Below are positions 43,101 through 53,100 of a stretch of 64,000 nt of DNA, piece after piece (the stretch's first letter is position 1; every line of letters starts with the position of its first letter). Origin of the DNA: Zelonia costaricensis (Eukaryota; Euglenozoa; Kinetoplastea; Trypanosomatida; Trypanosomatidae); the NCBI GenBank assembly GCA_030849075.1, contig JASAOO010003563.1, positions 1-64,000 of the forward strand, in the 5' to 3' direction. The notes below the pieces were generated by a model. That model was given only the letters and a program-made list of their open reading frames with translations. It did not search any database and was not told the DNA's origin. The translations under genes were made by a program, and so were the position numbers.

Positions 43101-43177
43101 CATACCACTCCCTGCTCAGTGCAAAGGAGGATGATCAGGGGGTGTCGCTCAAGTCCAAGAAGTCCGTTGCACCCTAG
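37199..43177 (+). CDS. large calpain-like protein, probably catalytically inactive
   Basis: A 1992-aa protein. A calpain protease-core-like region lies at about residues 210-450. Its clearest part is NPYGKYAVKLFVDGAFRKVV (352-371), followed by VDDSLPVDVLGRPLL and an ELWPCLLAKAVVKALG helix, all typical of calpain PC domains. The catalytic Q-x5-GDCW motif that should precede this is absent, so it is probably a pseudo-peptidase, a common state among kinetoplastid calpain-like proteins. Beta-rich segments resembling the calpain C2-like domain appear at about 880-985 (FRPGEHLIRVDVHNL), 1105-1155 and 1215-1310. Long Ala/Gly/Ser/Pro linkers join them. A charged helical part lies at about 1410-1500 (QRKREALAQRRQLATETAEKA). 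The order recalls androglobin, but no globin fold is visible. It may be a cytoskeletal or flagellar scaffold. No signal peptide. Confidence 0.75.
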   Translation: MPPKVAAAPPREALARPCSSFVNGQSSALPLWDDVHIAQENWGGSLAIAVPGAGGGAGGGGGASVGAVAGEAGKDGKPGTGKPKPLGNSGGSVSGTFASDAHFEDDAARNGIDAFIQTSAPIAAQAKAKSGAAVAILSPQVTWLRPVEVFRPFRPVVHHNTTPFINPYAATDALVPVDGKSEEARARSQSAVGAASTNASGGHRRSGPNARQSESTNATSEPFHQSYPEAITVLETFTHEEREWWMHCTTTDSVRCYRSLPALMQPYDGALVAGCAETPAQACESRYSTGLRHKLRQAEQLAALDEAPPFLMSAFNSVLLALEQAQRFVGEGAYLWELIHPHAPGTCHPVYNPYGKYAVKLFVDGAFRKVVVDDSLPVDVLGRPLLSTTSRKELWPCLLAKAVVKALGPVSGVQALTSSPELIVTTLMGGWVPQYLSPRQDTVSATAALLLYQRQLAQLEQLAEPFVRKAIDNGGGAAGTEASADAPAGTGKASARDRRGSPGSAQHKRAPSTGARAGSARRRQSSRPSASGGAEGAPLKQLTATEYCAPVLDEPLPTQPLYICGLHAPPASPPDPAAPRIAVGGYGSGPQLYTIRAMRPFRNTVALLLHTTPRARLSEGVFEKEKNADDVSALHQWGRQVMQSAAAATAAAASAEVPRSAGASVTAAGGDHSTGADDCVGGDAAATGPVISMVVMDSERAASVTACWLTLEEFMAHMGAVIVWRKLGGRYTNAVSVNGDSLLLVQGDGGGGAPGPSSGDVSPSAAGRKKAPAPRRGEPGSKSLISTMTPAQGTGAAPPAIMWWKLTAVKAVEAVVTVSCPALTESPSAMPNLPSPNAASATRSSPSSPVNPVSPSLRGQVAAELADAAPGMMGRAALERRVHFHHFQWDRVEPLNHMDSITYTSGSMRSTVLRFRPGEHLIRVDVHNLQALDRICFLSDAAMEVQFDLSHDASRDGFACVTDAGAYPAVQWRDSESVWLKRVFTLATPTCLTLQLSTLDPGEDIAAHRQIHTVNNRSAATVGGGKGGSAGSGGGAHGKPAGGGRGAPPASASATAGGGGAKAGAAAAAAGSAVAVTDGKRRGDGTLASDGPGGEEASQAGAVGPLASILRFTTLLLVNLDQPEDYCVGTAGRLVKLQLKPNEKGYLVMAHTSVPVHLLQSVQPAAAGDEDEDNAEGSQRSPQLQRPTTPTRFPTGDEAALPRPPSPSQYPTTSLTSTAPVLFPAGQWKLTLRSNTELQSFDAVAHDLNNVTIETDLPRGGSPVLFRRVCTIAETTHLSIAASLRAPMPMPYTVRITRMATVQTSAPTSATPRAARATSGNFSPPAAGNLTAAELLSATEAASLGSAGPSTSRNSVLVVYESPLTHERLFVADVLLSCVTDQGVAKTGKGPAAAASGGGAGATFVIEAAVQEEEAASWNEQCRRTQEETFLGFRDMAEQQAAAAYTRDLVEYQSNPGAFLQRKREALAQRRQLATETAEKAFSRSGTASSTSTATRKRSSLGRRQSRRASAALEGFNKDPLRRLSSAALPDAAQEAEIRHLLDSVDPNASVRISVHLGFSSSRAELKAEAVPPDPVTELRKHLRDTVAWLQEWTEPGASGTDAGFLAANPVNTSTAAPAVTNSKASAPRGQREAAAAAASVEDAMRAEAARQSRFDYLRNPQHLFVPCYEAADVTEAGAGSPQHSSAAAALGHRVKHESSLANNNSVVATAAAAANTSSPGASRTHRRESTQVSVGASSIGSEDNIPLPTGSLSAIAMQDGPATRFRYAAPMPPSQHRMELLPLRSFEESPSAMAQAKEGPSSAGAAATATSARGKRPKAANTGTSPPAAATPAKPHGGGGSAGSNSGGGVSSNNSSSGLSTVGMGAVQARTSVDALPSTLAATTAAAASALSCPMSAAECDAILQQLRRPLTEAAEGVEAALQRSRSVKSESLQRFRHMYYAFFDEAAERQASAAAADGAAAPSPISYHSLLSAKEDDQGVSLKSKKSVAP

Positions 43178-46100
43178 TCGGAGGTGGGAGGGGGAGGGGC
43201 GGGAAACGGGCGGGCGACGGCACTCACTCGTGCCGCTGAAGGCATCGATGATGTTGCCAGCCGGCCCCACCCACAGGGACAAGATTTGCCAGATTGTGTC
43301 AAAATCCCTTTTTAAAAAAAATCCTCTCTGCCACCACAGCTTCACGCCGCGACGCGCGTCATGTACAGTAGCACACCTTCTGTGTTGTACGAGGTGTCTT
43401 TTTGTGTGTGTGTGTGTGTGTGTGTTGATCGTGCTTGCTTGGCACTCGATGTAGCCGACCTTGTTCGCGTGTTCTCAACCGCCATGTCCCAGACTCTCGT
43501 GCGTCGTTCCCGTGTATGTGGCGCGTCGTGCCTCAGCTGGGCCGAGGCCGCGATGGACTGAGCGTCAAGACAACAAGAATCGTGTTGCACCAACTCATGC
43601 AGAGTGACCCCTTCGTGGGCTCTCGGTCGTTGTTTTGGAATGCCGTCACGTAGGGCTCTCTGTCGGCTGGGACACCCACAACGCGAGTACTCGCCCCCCC
43701 CTCCCCCCAACTATCACAGAGGCAACACCTCGAAAGTGCTTATGTGAGGGCTTTCAGATGGGTGCTGCCTCGCGGTGCGTCGGGGGAGGGGGGCGGGGAG
43801 CGGAAGAGGGATGCTGTGAGACGACGGCGACATGGCGTACCTTCTGGTGAGCTGGATCTTTTGTCATCACAAAAAGAAACGCGAAGCTTCCTGACGCCCA
43901 GAGCGTCACGTTGCGACGTGCATCTGCCTCTGGTATCCCACCTTTGTCACTACCGCTCCTCACCATCGACCTCTCCACCACCGTGACCATTCCACTCTGC
44001 CTTCCAAACCCCGCCCCCCCCCCCTCACACACACATCTGTGCGCTTCTGCACTTCAATTCCGTCGCCGCTGCCACCGCAGATTTGCACCCCCTCGGCTAC
44101 TTTACCCCTCAGATCAAACAACCAGTTCCACCACCTTTCCAGTTCGCCACTCGCGTTTTCCATTCCATTCTGTGTTCCCTCCCTCCCACTCTCTCTCACT
44201 TTCTCTTTTAGAACGAACGGCAGGAGTTTTGGTGTGCGCGTGCGGCTGCTTGCGGTTGTGCCTCGCTCCACCCAACACTCTCTTCTGTTCTAGCTGCACT
44301 TGGAATCCCCACACCCACCTCTTTCCCCCTCCTCTCTCTCACTCTCACACACACAAACACACACACACACACCCTCGCTCATCCTTACTTGGCACACGCG
44401 CCACTCCATTCCTCGTCTCCGTGCTTTCCCGAGAGCAGGAAAAAAAAGGACACACCCACGTTCCACCACATACAAGAGCTGCCAGCACCCGCTGTCTTGG
44501 ACGTTGCTAGCACCCAGAAGCACAGAAGTCCCCTTCCCCAATTACCCTCGCACCACCACCGTCCGCTTGCGCGTGTCGCTCTTTCTTCTTGAAAGGGACG
44601 TCTCTGCAGGACTCGTTCCCGACCTTCTTCACCTCCAAGCCCCGACCCTGGACTTTGGCGACTGCACCGCAGCGCTTCTGCCGTTCTGCCTCTCCCCCTC
44701 TTCAGCACCGCCGCACCAGCCCTTTGCGTTTGTCTCTTTTCTTTTCTCTTTGCGCGCCGCCTCATCTTTCTCTGGTTTTGCCGTTGCGCGTTCCCCCCTC
44801 TTTTCGCCTTCTCTGCGCGCGGCGAGCGTGACGCGGTGGTCGTCTCCTCCCCCCCCCCCCCCCCCCCCTCCCNTCCCCTCGTTGCCCTTTGCAGCTTTGG
44901 CTCCCGACGTGCCCGTCTGTTTGCCTCTCCGTCTTTTGGTGCTTCATCATCCCGTGCTCTTTTCCGCCGCGCACACCCTCAACACCTTGCAGGACACGGG
45001 TAATTGCGTCCTCGTGAAGGCGTCTCCAAGTTCTTGTCGCACTCCCTTCCTTTTTTCTCCCACTTCCGTCTCACGCGTCCCAGCTCAAGTGCATCGCTGT
45101 AGAAGCTCTCATAGAGTCCCAGATCCTCCGCCCCTCCCCCCTCTTTCCCTCTTGGTGCTTCTCCTCCTCGCGATCTATTCCTTGTCTTCACTTCCGCGTG
45201 TGCGTGTTTGTGTGTGCGTTTGTCTGTGCTTTCTTGTGCGCTTGTTGCTTGTCTTTCCCCCTCTTTTTTCTGGGTGTTCTTGGGCTCTCATTCACGTTCT
45301 CCCTCTGTTGCGACTGTTTCCTCTTCCTTTTGTCTTCTTGTGGCCTCCCCCTTTTCTGTTGCGTGTCCGTGTCCGTGTCCGTGTGTGTGCGTGCGTGCGT
45401 GCCTGTCTCCTGTTTCGTCTCTGTCTCGCCGTGCCGGCTGACTTGCGCGCGTTCGGACCTTTCGCCGTCCCAGCCCCACACACACACATCTCCCGTTGTA
45501 TTCTGTCGTTGATCGCCGCCGTTTGGTGTTCATTGTGTGCGTGTTCCATTGCGCACTTTTGCGAGAACTCTCCGAATTCGCCCCCCCCCTTCCTGTGCTG
45601 CCCTCTCCTCCCCTTTTTGGCCATCCTTTGTTTTGGCCCCAGTTGTCTTCTCTCCCTCCTCCGCACCTCGCATTTGGCACCCGTTCACCTTCGCTCACTT
45701 ACCGCCCCAACCTCTTCCACTTCACCTACACGCCCTTCCCCATCGCATCGTCAGCTGTCTCGTGACGCCCCCCTCCCTTCTCCTTCCGCTCCGTACCCCG
45801 CTCGTCTACCCCGCGCAGCCCACTGCACCCCCCCCTCCCCCCGCCTGACCGCTATATAAACCGAAGGGAAACAACCACCACCACAACCGCACAAACAAGC
45901 AAACTGCGCTCTCCCCCCCCTCCCTCCCTCGTTCCCCCACCCCTTCTACCACTTCACCGCTGAGGTTCTCGCCCGCCCTCTCCCTCTCTCCTTCCTCGCG
46001 CCTCCCTCACCAGGGTTTTTTTTTCCCCGTGTGGAAGTACAGACGCGACACGTGTGCGGCCCCCGTCTCTTCCACGTTGAAGGATCACAGAAAAAACTAC

Positions 46101-48048
46101 AGAAAAGGCCTCTCTCTCCTCCCACGTTGTGGACAGGACGTGGGCAAGCGACCTCAGTTGAAAACAGCACACACGAAAACGAAGCGACAGAAAGAAAAGA
46201 AGAGAGTACTCACTCCACACACACACACACACCTGTGGTGTTCTGTTGTTGCACGTGTCGCCATCTGATTCGCTCCATCGCCCCCCGGCTTTCCGTACGA
46301 ACGCGACCTGCGCGGCTCTCTCTCTTTGAAGCTCTTGCCCTGTGTATCGCCCTGTTAGAGCGTGAACAGTGTGATCCTCACCAGAGTAGGAGAAGCGGAA
46401 AGAAAAAAAAAGACCCGTCATTACTCTACTAAGGCTAAACAGGCCGAGTGAAACAAAAAAGAAAGAAGTGGAATTCGGTTTTCCTTCTACAGGCTCGTGA
46501 AGTATAGGGCTGCTTCACCTTGCTTCGATCGGCGCGCCGCTTCCACTCTTCCTGTACCAAGACACGTTGGTGCTGCTCCCTGGTTTCTCTGCTTCTTCAT
46601 TGCTCCTCTTCTCCCGTCTACCAGTGCGATCCCCCTTCTGTGAGCCGTCGCATTACATCCCTGGTGCCTCCTCCTCTCCCTCTCTCGCCTACTGTTGCTG
46701 TTGCTGCTGACCACGCCGTCGGCATTTGTCTGTCGTTTCTCCATCAGCTTGCTTTCAACCGGTTGCACGTTGCACGTTCAACGCACCCCATCGAACTTGA
46801 GACCCCATCCGTCTCTCACTCTGCTACACCAACGTACGAGTGAAAGAGAAGAAGGAAACGATCGACCTGCAGCGATTGTCTTCCAGCATCTAGCGGCTCC
46901 CTCTGTTACCCCTTTTTCATCTTGCCGCATTTGCATCTTTGCGTCGTCTTTGCGCCTCAGTGTATCACGCTCGTTGTGTTTTTACGAGCGTTAAACCGCC
47001 TCTTTTTTCCCGTCCCGACCCCGCCCCCCTCCCACCCCCCGCATTTGCCTTCCTTGCCTGTTTGTGTTTCCACTCTCCGTAGTTGTCCGCCTTGCCGCTC
47101 CCCCCTTTCTCCCCTCCCCTGTGCGCTGCCAACCTTTGCGTGGTGTCGCAACGTGTCACGTAGGCATTTGTGCAGCACCCCTTCTTTGCTTCTCTCCTAT
47201 TTTCATCTGTTCACCAGTCTTCGAGTTCTGTTTCCGCCTTTTAGTGTTGTTCTCATTGCTCGCTGTCGCACGTACCACTGAGTCCGGCACTGGGGTATCT
47301 TGTCAGCCGCCCCTTCCGTTCTTGTTTTTTTTTCTGTTTATTTCAGCTTCCTTCGTTCTCGCCCGACTCACCGACACCTTGCAGTTCTTTTTCAACAAAA
47401 GCGAAAAGGAAAAGAAGGGAAATCCAGAAGAAGCTGTGTTCACAAGCTGCATTTGCGTTTTGTGGAAACCGCAGCTGTTTTTCTCCTTATAGGAGAACTA
47501 GCTGGTCCGCCTCACTAATTGCACCGCTCTCCTTTCCTCCCCTTTTCTGTTTCTATTGTGTGTGTGTGTGTTTGTGTCTTGCCTGCCCTCCTCCTGCATT
47601 TGTCAGTGCTCATTGTTGTGGTGTCTTTTTTTTTTTGGTTCTGCCCGCTTTGCCTCTTGTTGTTGTTGTGTGAAACTGCTTTGCTGCCGCGACTAGGATT
47701 CTGTTTTCTTCACTGCGTTCGTCTCCTTCGCCTTTCTCCTCGGCTCTTCCATTTTTGCCTTTTTTTGAGCTGCACTGACGCGTGACGCTTGTGGTGCACT
47801 CTTCAGTGTTGAGGCACCTCTCTTCCCTTGCCCCCGTTTTTTTCTCCCCCTTTTCTCGGGTCTTGTGCTGCTTGACGTTGTGCACCTCCTCGCTCGTCCG
47901 GTTGAGGCGTGTGTCAGCCACGGCCTCGCAAGCGAATAAACAAGCATCTCAAGCCGTGGTGGCCCCACCTCGGTTCTCTCCTCCTCACCCCCTCGTCCCC
48001 CCCTTCGTCGCGAAAACGTCGTCGTTTCACCCCATCCGCATCGCCTCG
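43178..48048 (+). other. 4.9-kb intergenic region
   Basis: No convincing gene. It contains a (GT)n run (43403-43425), a CA-rich repeat (44345-44372), poly-C with an unresolved base (N at 44873), a GTGTCC tandem (about 45364-45381) and a TATATAAA-like string at about 45853-45860 without a nearby gene. The longest open frame (44300-45859) is low-complexity Leu/Ser/Pro/Phe from pyrimidine bias. The last few hundred bases are a T/C-rich leader for the RRM gene. Confidence 0.5.
43403..43425. repeat. (GT)n microsatellite, calpain-like 3' UTR
   Basis: About 11 GT units, 225 bases after the calpain-like stop codon. Confidence 0.85.
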
Positions 48049-49755
48049 ATGAGCGCAATGGACGACCTCTCCGACGACGAGCTCCGCACCAACGTGCTCA
48101 ACGACCCGGGCCTCTTCCTTGACATCGAGGACGACGACGAGGACGTGGTGGTGTCGGCTGGGCTGCCGTCGAACACCGCGCCGGCGCCGCAGGCCCCGCC
48201 CCCGGCGCAGGCGCAGTCCACGCAGTCGACGTCCTCGAGCAGCCACAGCAACGGCATCCCAAAGCTCGACGTCACTGCCCTCACCAGCGTGACGGTGGAG
48301 CCGGCGCAGGTGCCGGCGTCCGGCTTCATTATCCCCGGCACATCGACCTCGCCGCTGTCCTTCTCGCGCGACGTCGGGTTCGAGCAGAGCAGCGGTGCCG
48401 TGTACATGGTGAGCGCCGCCCACTCGTCGAGCCAGGCCTCATCGCCGCAGAACGCCGCCGCCGCACAGGCCGCGTCGTCCTTCAACGTTTACGCGAATAT
48501 CGCCAACCCGCCGCTGAGTGCGCGCAAACTGGTGTTCCGCGATTTCCTGAATCAGAAGTCCATGCCGGCGCATGTCGAAAGCGAGGAGTCGACCGGCATC
48601 TTTGTTGGCCAGCTGCCGAGCAGCTACAGCGAGGATGATATCGAGGCGCTGCTCAAGGCCATCGGCAACGAGCAGGGCAAGGTGGTTCAGGTGCGCGACG
48701 TCAAGTGCCACAACCGGGACCGCACGTGCGCCTTCATCATGATCAACGCTAGCGCGCTCTCGTCCATTCTCGACTTCACCAAGCGCGTGCTGTGCGACAT
48801 CAACTGTGTCTGGGTCGTGGACCACAGCCAAGCCGCGCTGCTGCCTCTCTTTGTGCAGCAGATGCCCCGCGAGCAGCTGCGCGGCGTGCCGAAGGCGGCG
48901 CTCGTTCTGGAGAAGCTGACACCGCAATCCAAGCCGCGGCACTCGAACCACAACTCGAGCATGGCCGCCACAAACCCCACCGGCGGCTACGCTGGCGTGC
49001 AGAACGGCTTGATGAGCCCGATGCAGCAGAACATGGTCAACATGCTCTCCCACCCCGCCTTCCTGCAGCAGCAGGCCGGTGGCAACCCCGCTGCGGCGGC
49101 TGCGGCTGCGGCGGCTGCGGCCGGCTACCTCGACCTCTCCGCCATGCAGGGTCCGTCGCCGTTCGCCGGCCCCAACTACGCCCAGGCCACCACGATGGGC
49201 GGCATGCCGCAGCTCTTCGGTGCAGGCGGCTTCCCTGGTGGCGCACCCGCCGGTGCCCTCTTCGCGTCGGGTGGCATGGCACCGAGCCCAACCTCCGTCT
49301 ACGCCATGCAGATGAGCAACGGCAGCATCGCCAACATCGAGGTGGCGAACCAGATGATGATCGCCGCCTCCCGCTCCCGTGCCAACTCGAGCAGTCACCA
49401 CCTCAACATGCTGCCACCGTCACCATCCAACAAGGACGGCAACGCCGCGCTGCAGCCGAAGCCGACCGCCGTGACCCTGCAGCCCTCCCTGCAGTCGGAG
49501 CACTGCAGCTGCGGGCAGATGCTGCTCCTGTCGCAGTACCCGGAGCAGGGCATGTGCGCCAAGTGCCAGAGCATCATCATGCCTAATGACGTCGCCTATT
49601 GGTGTCTTTCGGGGCACATCGCCGTCTGCGCCAGCTGCGCCATCCGCTCCAACAAGGGCCCTGGCAGCCAGCCCGCGTCGCCCTGGCGCCTCGCCTCGGA
49701 TGCCCCGGGGCAGCGCGTGGACGCGCCAGGCAGGAGTCGCCCCATAAGCCACTAA
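48049..49755 (+). CDS. RRM RNA-binding protein with C-terminal Cys/His module
   Basis: A 568-aa predicted post-transcriptional regulator. An RRM spans about residues 182-260, with RNP2 IFVGQL (184-189) and a weak RNP1 CAFIMI (227-232). Just before it is a conserved-looking NPPLSARKLVFRDFLNQ segment. The N terminus is acidic (DIEDDDED, 25-32). The middle is low complexity, rich in Gln, Ala, Met, Pro and Gly, including an 11-Ala run around residue 350. The C terminus has Cys486, Cys488, a CAKC pair, a WCLSGH segment and Cys527/Cys530, which looks like a cross-brace zinc fold. RRM followed by a Cys/His module recalls CPEB proteins, but only one RRM is visible. The ATG at 48049 is the first in a coding-like context; 48058 is a second option. 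Likely cytoplasmic, acting on mRNA stability or translation. Confidence 0.85.
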   Translation: MSAMDDLSDDELRTNVLNDPGLFLDIEDDDEDVVVSAGLPSNTAPAPQAPPPAQAQSTQSTSSSSHSNGIPKLDVTALTSVTVEPAQVPASGFIIPGTSTSPLSFSRDVGFEQSSGAVYMVSAAHSSSQASSPQNAAAAQAASSFNVYANIANPPLSARKLVFRDFLNQKSMPAHVESEESTGIFVGQLPSSYSEDDIEALLKAIGNEQGKVVQVRDVKCHNRDRTCAFIMINASALSSILDFTKRVLCDINCVWVVDHSQAALLPLFVQQMPREQLRGVPKAALVLEKLTPQSKPRHSNHNSSMAATNPTGGYAGVQNGLMSPMQQNMVNMLSHPAFLQQQAGGNPAAAAAAAAAAAGYLDLSAMQGPSPFAGPNYAQATTMGGMPQLFGAGGFPGGAPAGALFASGGMAPSPTSVYAMQMSNGSIANIEVANQMMIAASRSRANSSSHHLNMLPPSPSNKDGNAALQPKPTAVTLQPSLQSEHCSCGQMLLLSQYPEQGMCAKCQSIIMPNDVAYWCLSGHIAVCASCAIRSNKGPGSQPASPWRLASDAPGQRVDAPGRSRPISH

Positions 49756-50140
49756 AACCTAGAGAGCCCACAGCTGTGTGCGGCCCTGACGTGGTGGCAG
49801 CATCGTTTGTAGCGACGCACATCTTCGTCCGGGTGTGTTGTGTGCATGGGCGCTTCTTTTTCTCTTTATTGAGTGTGCGCCCCTGTTCTTTATACGTGTG
49901 TGCGCGTGCTTTGGTTTTACTCCTTGAGTCTTCTCGGTTTTCCCTGAGTGACTCATTCTCCAGCCTTCCCCGGCCTTTCTCCGCCCCCCTCCTGCCCCCT
50001 TAGTCGCCCCTCCCCTCCCCCGCACGCCCGTGAATGCGATGGTGAGTGGGCGGCGGTGGCAGCGTCTGCTTTGTGGGTTTGCTTCTCCCCCTTTTCGCTT
50101 CGTTTTTCTGCGTGCGTGCCCTGTGTGGGGGAGGGAAACG

Positions 50141-50162
50141 CACACACACACACACACACACA
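50141..50162. repeat. (CA)n microsatellite
   Basis: About 11 CA units, 385 bases after the RRM gene stop codon. Confidence 0.85.
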
Positions 50163-53100
50163 GTCACACATACACACGCACTCGCAACCACTGTCACCTT
50201 TTCTTCTCCGTTCTCTTCGCTTTCCCCTCTTCTTGCGTTGCGTCTCCTTGCGAGACGAGCAGGGACGCGGCACTCGCAACGCTACCCGTGCGCAGTCACT
50301 CGTGTCGGCGGCGCATGCGTGCCTTGTTCCCGTGCCCTGCTTCTTCTTCGCGCTTTGTGTGCGAGGGCGATCGAGGATGTAGAGAGGGCAATGCGCTCGC
50401 CGCACGCCCTGCCCCCCCCCCCTCCTCATTCCCCCGGACCTATCCTGGCCGCTCGGGCCTACCATTAGAGAGAGACGTGCACAAGAGAAGAACCCGTGGC
50501 AAACGCGAAGAAAACGCTTGCGAATCAACTCGCTGGCAGACTGGAGTGCACACGTGACACTTTCAGGCCATGCGCCACGGCGCTGTGGCGCACTTCCCCC
50601 TTTTCTCTTTTTCCTCCAATGTCCTCCTTGAGACGCAAACATGCAGGTGGAGATTCTCTTGTGAGTGGCACCTTCGCCGTTGCAGCGCGGTGCTGCTGCT
50701 ACTGGACCTCGAAAACAGCGAAGCTCATGAGTAGCGTGAAGGTTTGCCGCAACCTCCGCCTCCCCCCTTCCTCCTTCCTCGTCCCTTGTTCTGGTGGAAC
50801 TCTCTCTCCTTTACCTGCCGTCGTCCCGTCGCTGGAGCTCCTCGTGCTGGGTTTCCCAGGGCTTGTTGCCGTTTCCCTTTCCGGCGGCACTCCTTTCTCC
50901 CTCCTTTACAAGAACGTGTTCTCCCATTTGCTCTCTTTTTTGGTTGTGTTTTTCATACGTCTCCGTACAAACTCACACGCCTACGCACACCAACACACCA
51001 CTGCACGTTTATGTTGTTTTCGAAAGTTGATTTGCTGCGTGACCGTCTCGACACCCACCCCCTTCCCCCTTTGCCGTTACAGTGTTCTTTTTTTTTTTTT
51101 GGTTTGTTTTGATTTCTCCCATTGGAGCTCCTTCTTTTTGTGTGTGTTTTGGCGTTTGTTGGTGGTTTGTCCGGGCGAGGTCCGTTGAGGAGCATCTCGA
51201 CAGCACATGATCGTGGCCGAAGGGAGTAAAAAAAAAGAGGAAAACAGCCGCACCAATGCTCAACCGCGCATCTTACCAAAGAGACAAAGCTAAGAAAAAA
51301 CGAAGAAAAAAAGTATAGTTTCTCAGTGTCTCGCGCGTGTTTTTGGCGGTGTGTGGGATCTCGTTTGTCTTCTAGGTGTCTGTGTCGCCCTAGCCCATTT
51401 CGTGACCGTGCTGACTCTCTTCTCGTCACGGGTGGATACACGGCTGCTTGGTGGGTGGCTTGCCGTTGCCGAAGCCGTTGTTCGCTGTACCGCTCGCCGC
51501 GCGCCCCCCCCCCCCTCTCTTAGCCGCTCACGCGTTTTCTTGACGTGCTGCTCGTCAGAGCGGAGAGGGGGTGGACGTGCACACGTAGAAGCGTACTTCG
51601 TAGAGGCTCTTACTGCCCGCACAGCAGACGAGGCGAGACGCGGTGTGCCGGTTCGACGGTGCACATTTTTCTTCCCTTTGCCGTGTGCGCACGCATCATC
51701 CGTGTTCGTTTCCGCAGAGCGACAAGTGGGGCGGGGTGTTTTGGCGTTGGCGGCCGCGCGTGTGTGTGTGTGCAAGGTTTTTCCTCGGACTCCTCACCTG
51801 GTGTCCTTGCGAAGACGTGAGGCCGACCTGGCTCATGATGAGCTGCGCGCACGATACATCCTCGCCTCTGCAGTTTCAGCGTGGCCGCCACCAACGCGCC
51901 CCACCCGCAACCGGCTTTAGTGCTTCTCTGCCTTGTTTCATTCAGGAGAGTGCACAACACTGAACGCCGCCCCTCCCGTCCCCCCCTCTCTCAGCTCCTT
52001 CAGTCGCTGCTGTGCGCGTCTTGACAGTGCATCGGATTCACCCCTTTTCAACTGTTAATTCCGTAGCGCGCGTGTGGTGCGCTGCTCACATTCTCGTCGT
52101 TTGGCGCCAATTCCCTCCTTCCTCCCTATACGTGTGTATGCGTGTGTGTGCGTTTGTGTGCGCGCATCTGTGCGGGTGCGCTTCCGTTTGTCCTGGCTTT
52201 CGCTTCCCCTCCCATCCCCCTTCTCTTCTACGCCGTGTCGCTTCCTCTTTGTCTTTCTCTGTGCTCGTCTCCTGTTGTTGCTGTTGTTGTCTCGTCTTCT
52301 CTCCATGACTTCCGCTATTGCAGGACACAGCATGGAACTCTGTGTACCTGACTGGAGCTTGCTCTCACCCAATGGTCTCCTTTCGTGCTTTCGTTTCCTT
52401 CGTTGTTGTGTCCATCATAGCCTCTCCCCTATCTTCCTTTCCTCCCTCACCTCCTCTGGGTTTGACACCTTCCGACACCCTCCCTCCATCTCCCCCGTTC
52501 ACGGCCGCTTGTGTCTCCGTGTGAGTTTGTGTGTGTGCGTGTGCTGCGCAAAGACCTACAGGGAGGGTCGGCGGTGACGATATGCCGTGCAGAAGGCTGA
52601 GCTTCATGAGGACCCCAGCACCCGACCGCGCAATCTTTCGATCCCTTCCCTCCTACCCTCTCCCCTTTCCCCGCTCCTTCTTCCACTCCAAGTAAAGGGA
52701 TAACGACAGGGAAGAGGTGGACGATGCGCTGTGGTTGTTACATGAAAGACGGAAACCGAGGGGAGGGGCTATGAAGAGGAGGGCTGCATATGCCACACGG
52801 TGTCGAAACCAGAACAGCAACTGCAGCTTTGAAGTTCCCCGGCGTACGAAGCAGCGCTGACATGGCAGAACGAGGAGCCGCCCCGATTCGTTGTGCTTAC
52901 TTACCTTCTTTGTCCTTGTCATTCCGCTGCGTTCCACTGAGCGTGAGTGTTTTTTTCTTTTCCCGTTAACAGAGAGGCCCTTTGGTGTCCCTTTTTCATA
53001 GTGCAGCTTTCCCTCTTCTCGCCCTACAACTAGTTGTCAGCCGCGTGCCTAGTTGCGTTTTGCTGTCTCGGTTTGTCTTCCGCATCGTGTATGGCCTCTG

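Noticed and set aside
43178..43330. Possible tRNA or retroposon-like segment after the calpain-like gene
   Set aside because: Short stem-like strings and an A-run are present, but no tRNA A/B boxes or cloverleaf, and I could not match a known SIDER-type signature.
44300..45859. 519-codon plus-strand frame in the 4.9-kb gap
   Set aside because: Composed of Pro, Ser, Leu and Phe from T/C tracts, crosses an N in poly-C, no G/C third-position bias, no domain.
45853..45860. TATATAAA string resembling a TATA box
   Set aside because: Kinetoplastid protein genes generally lack such promoters, and no gene starts within 2 kb; most likely chance.
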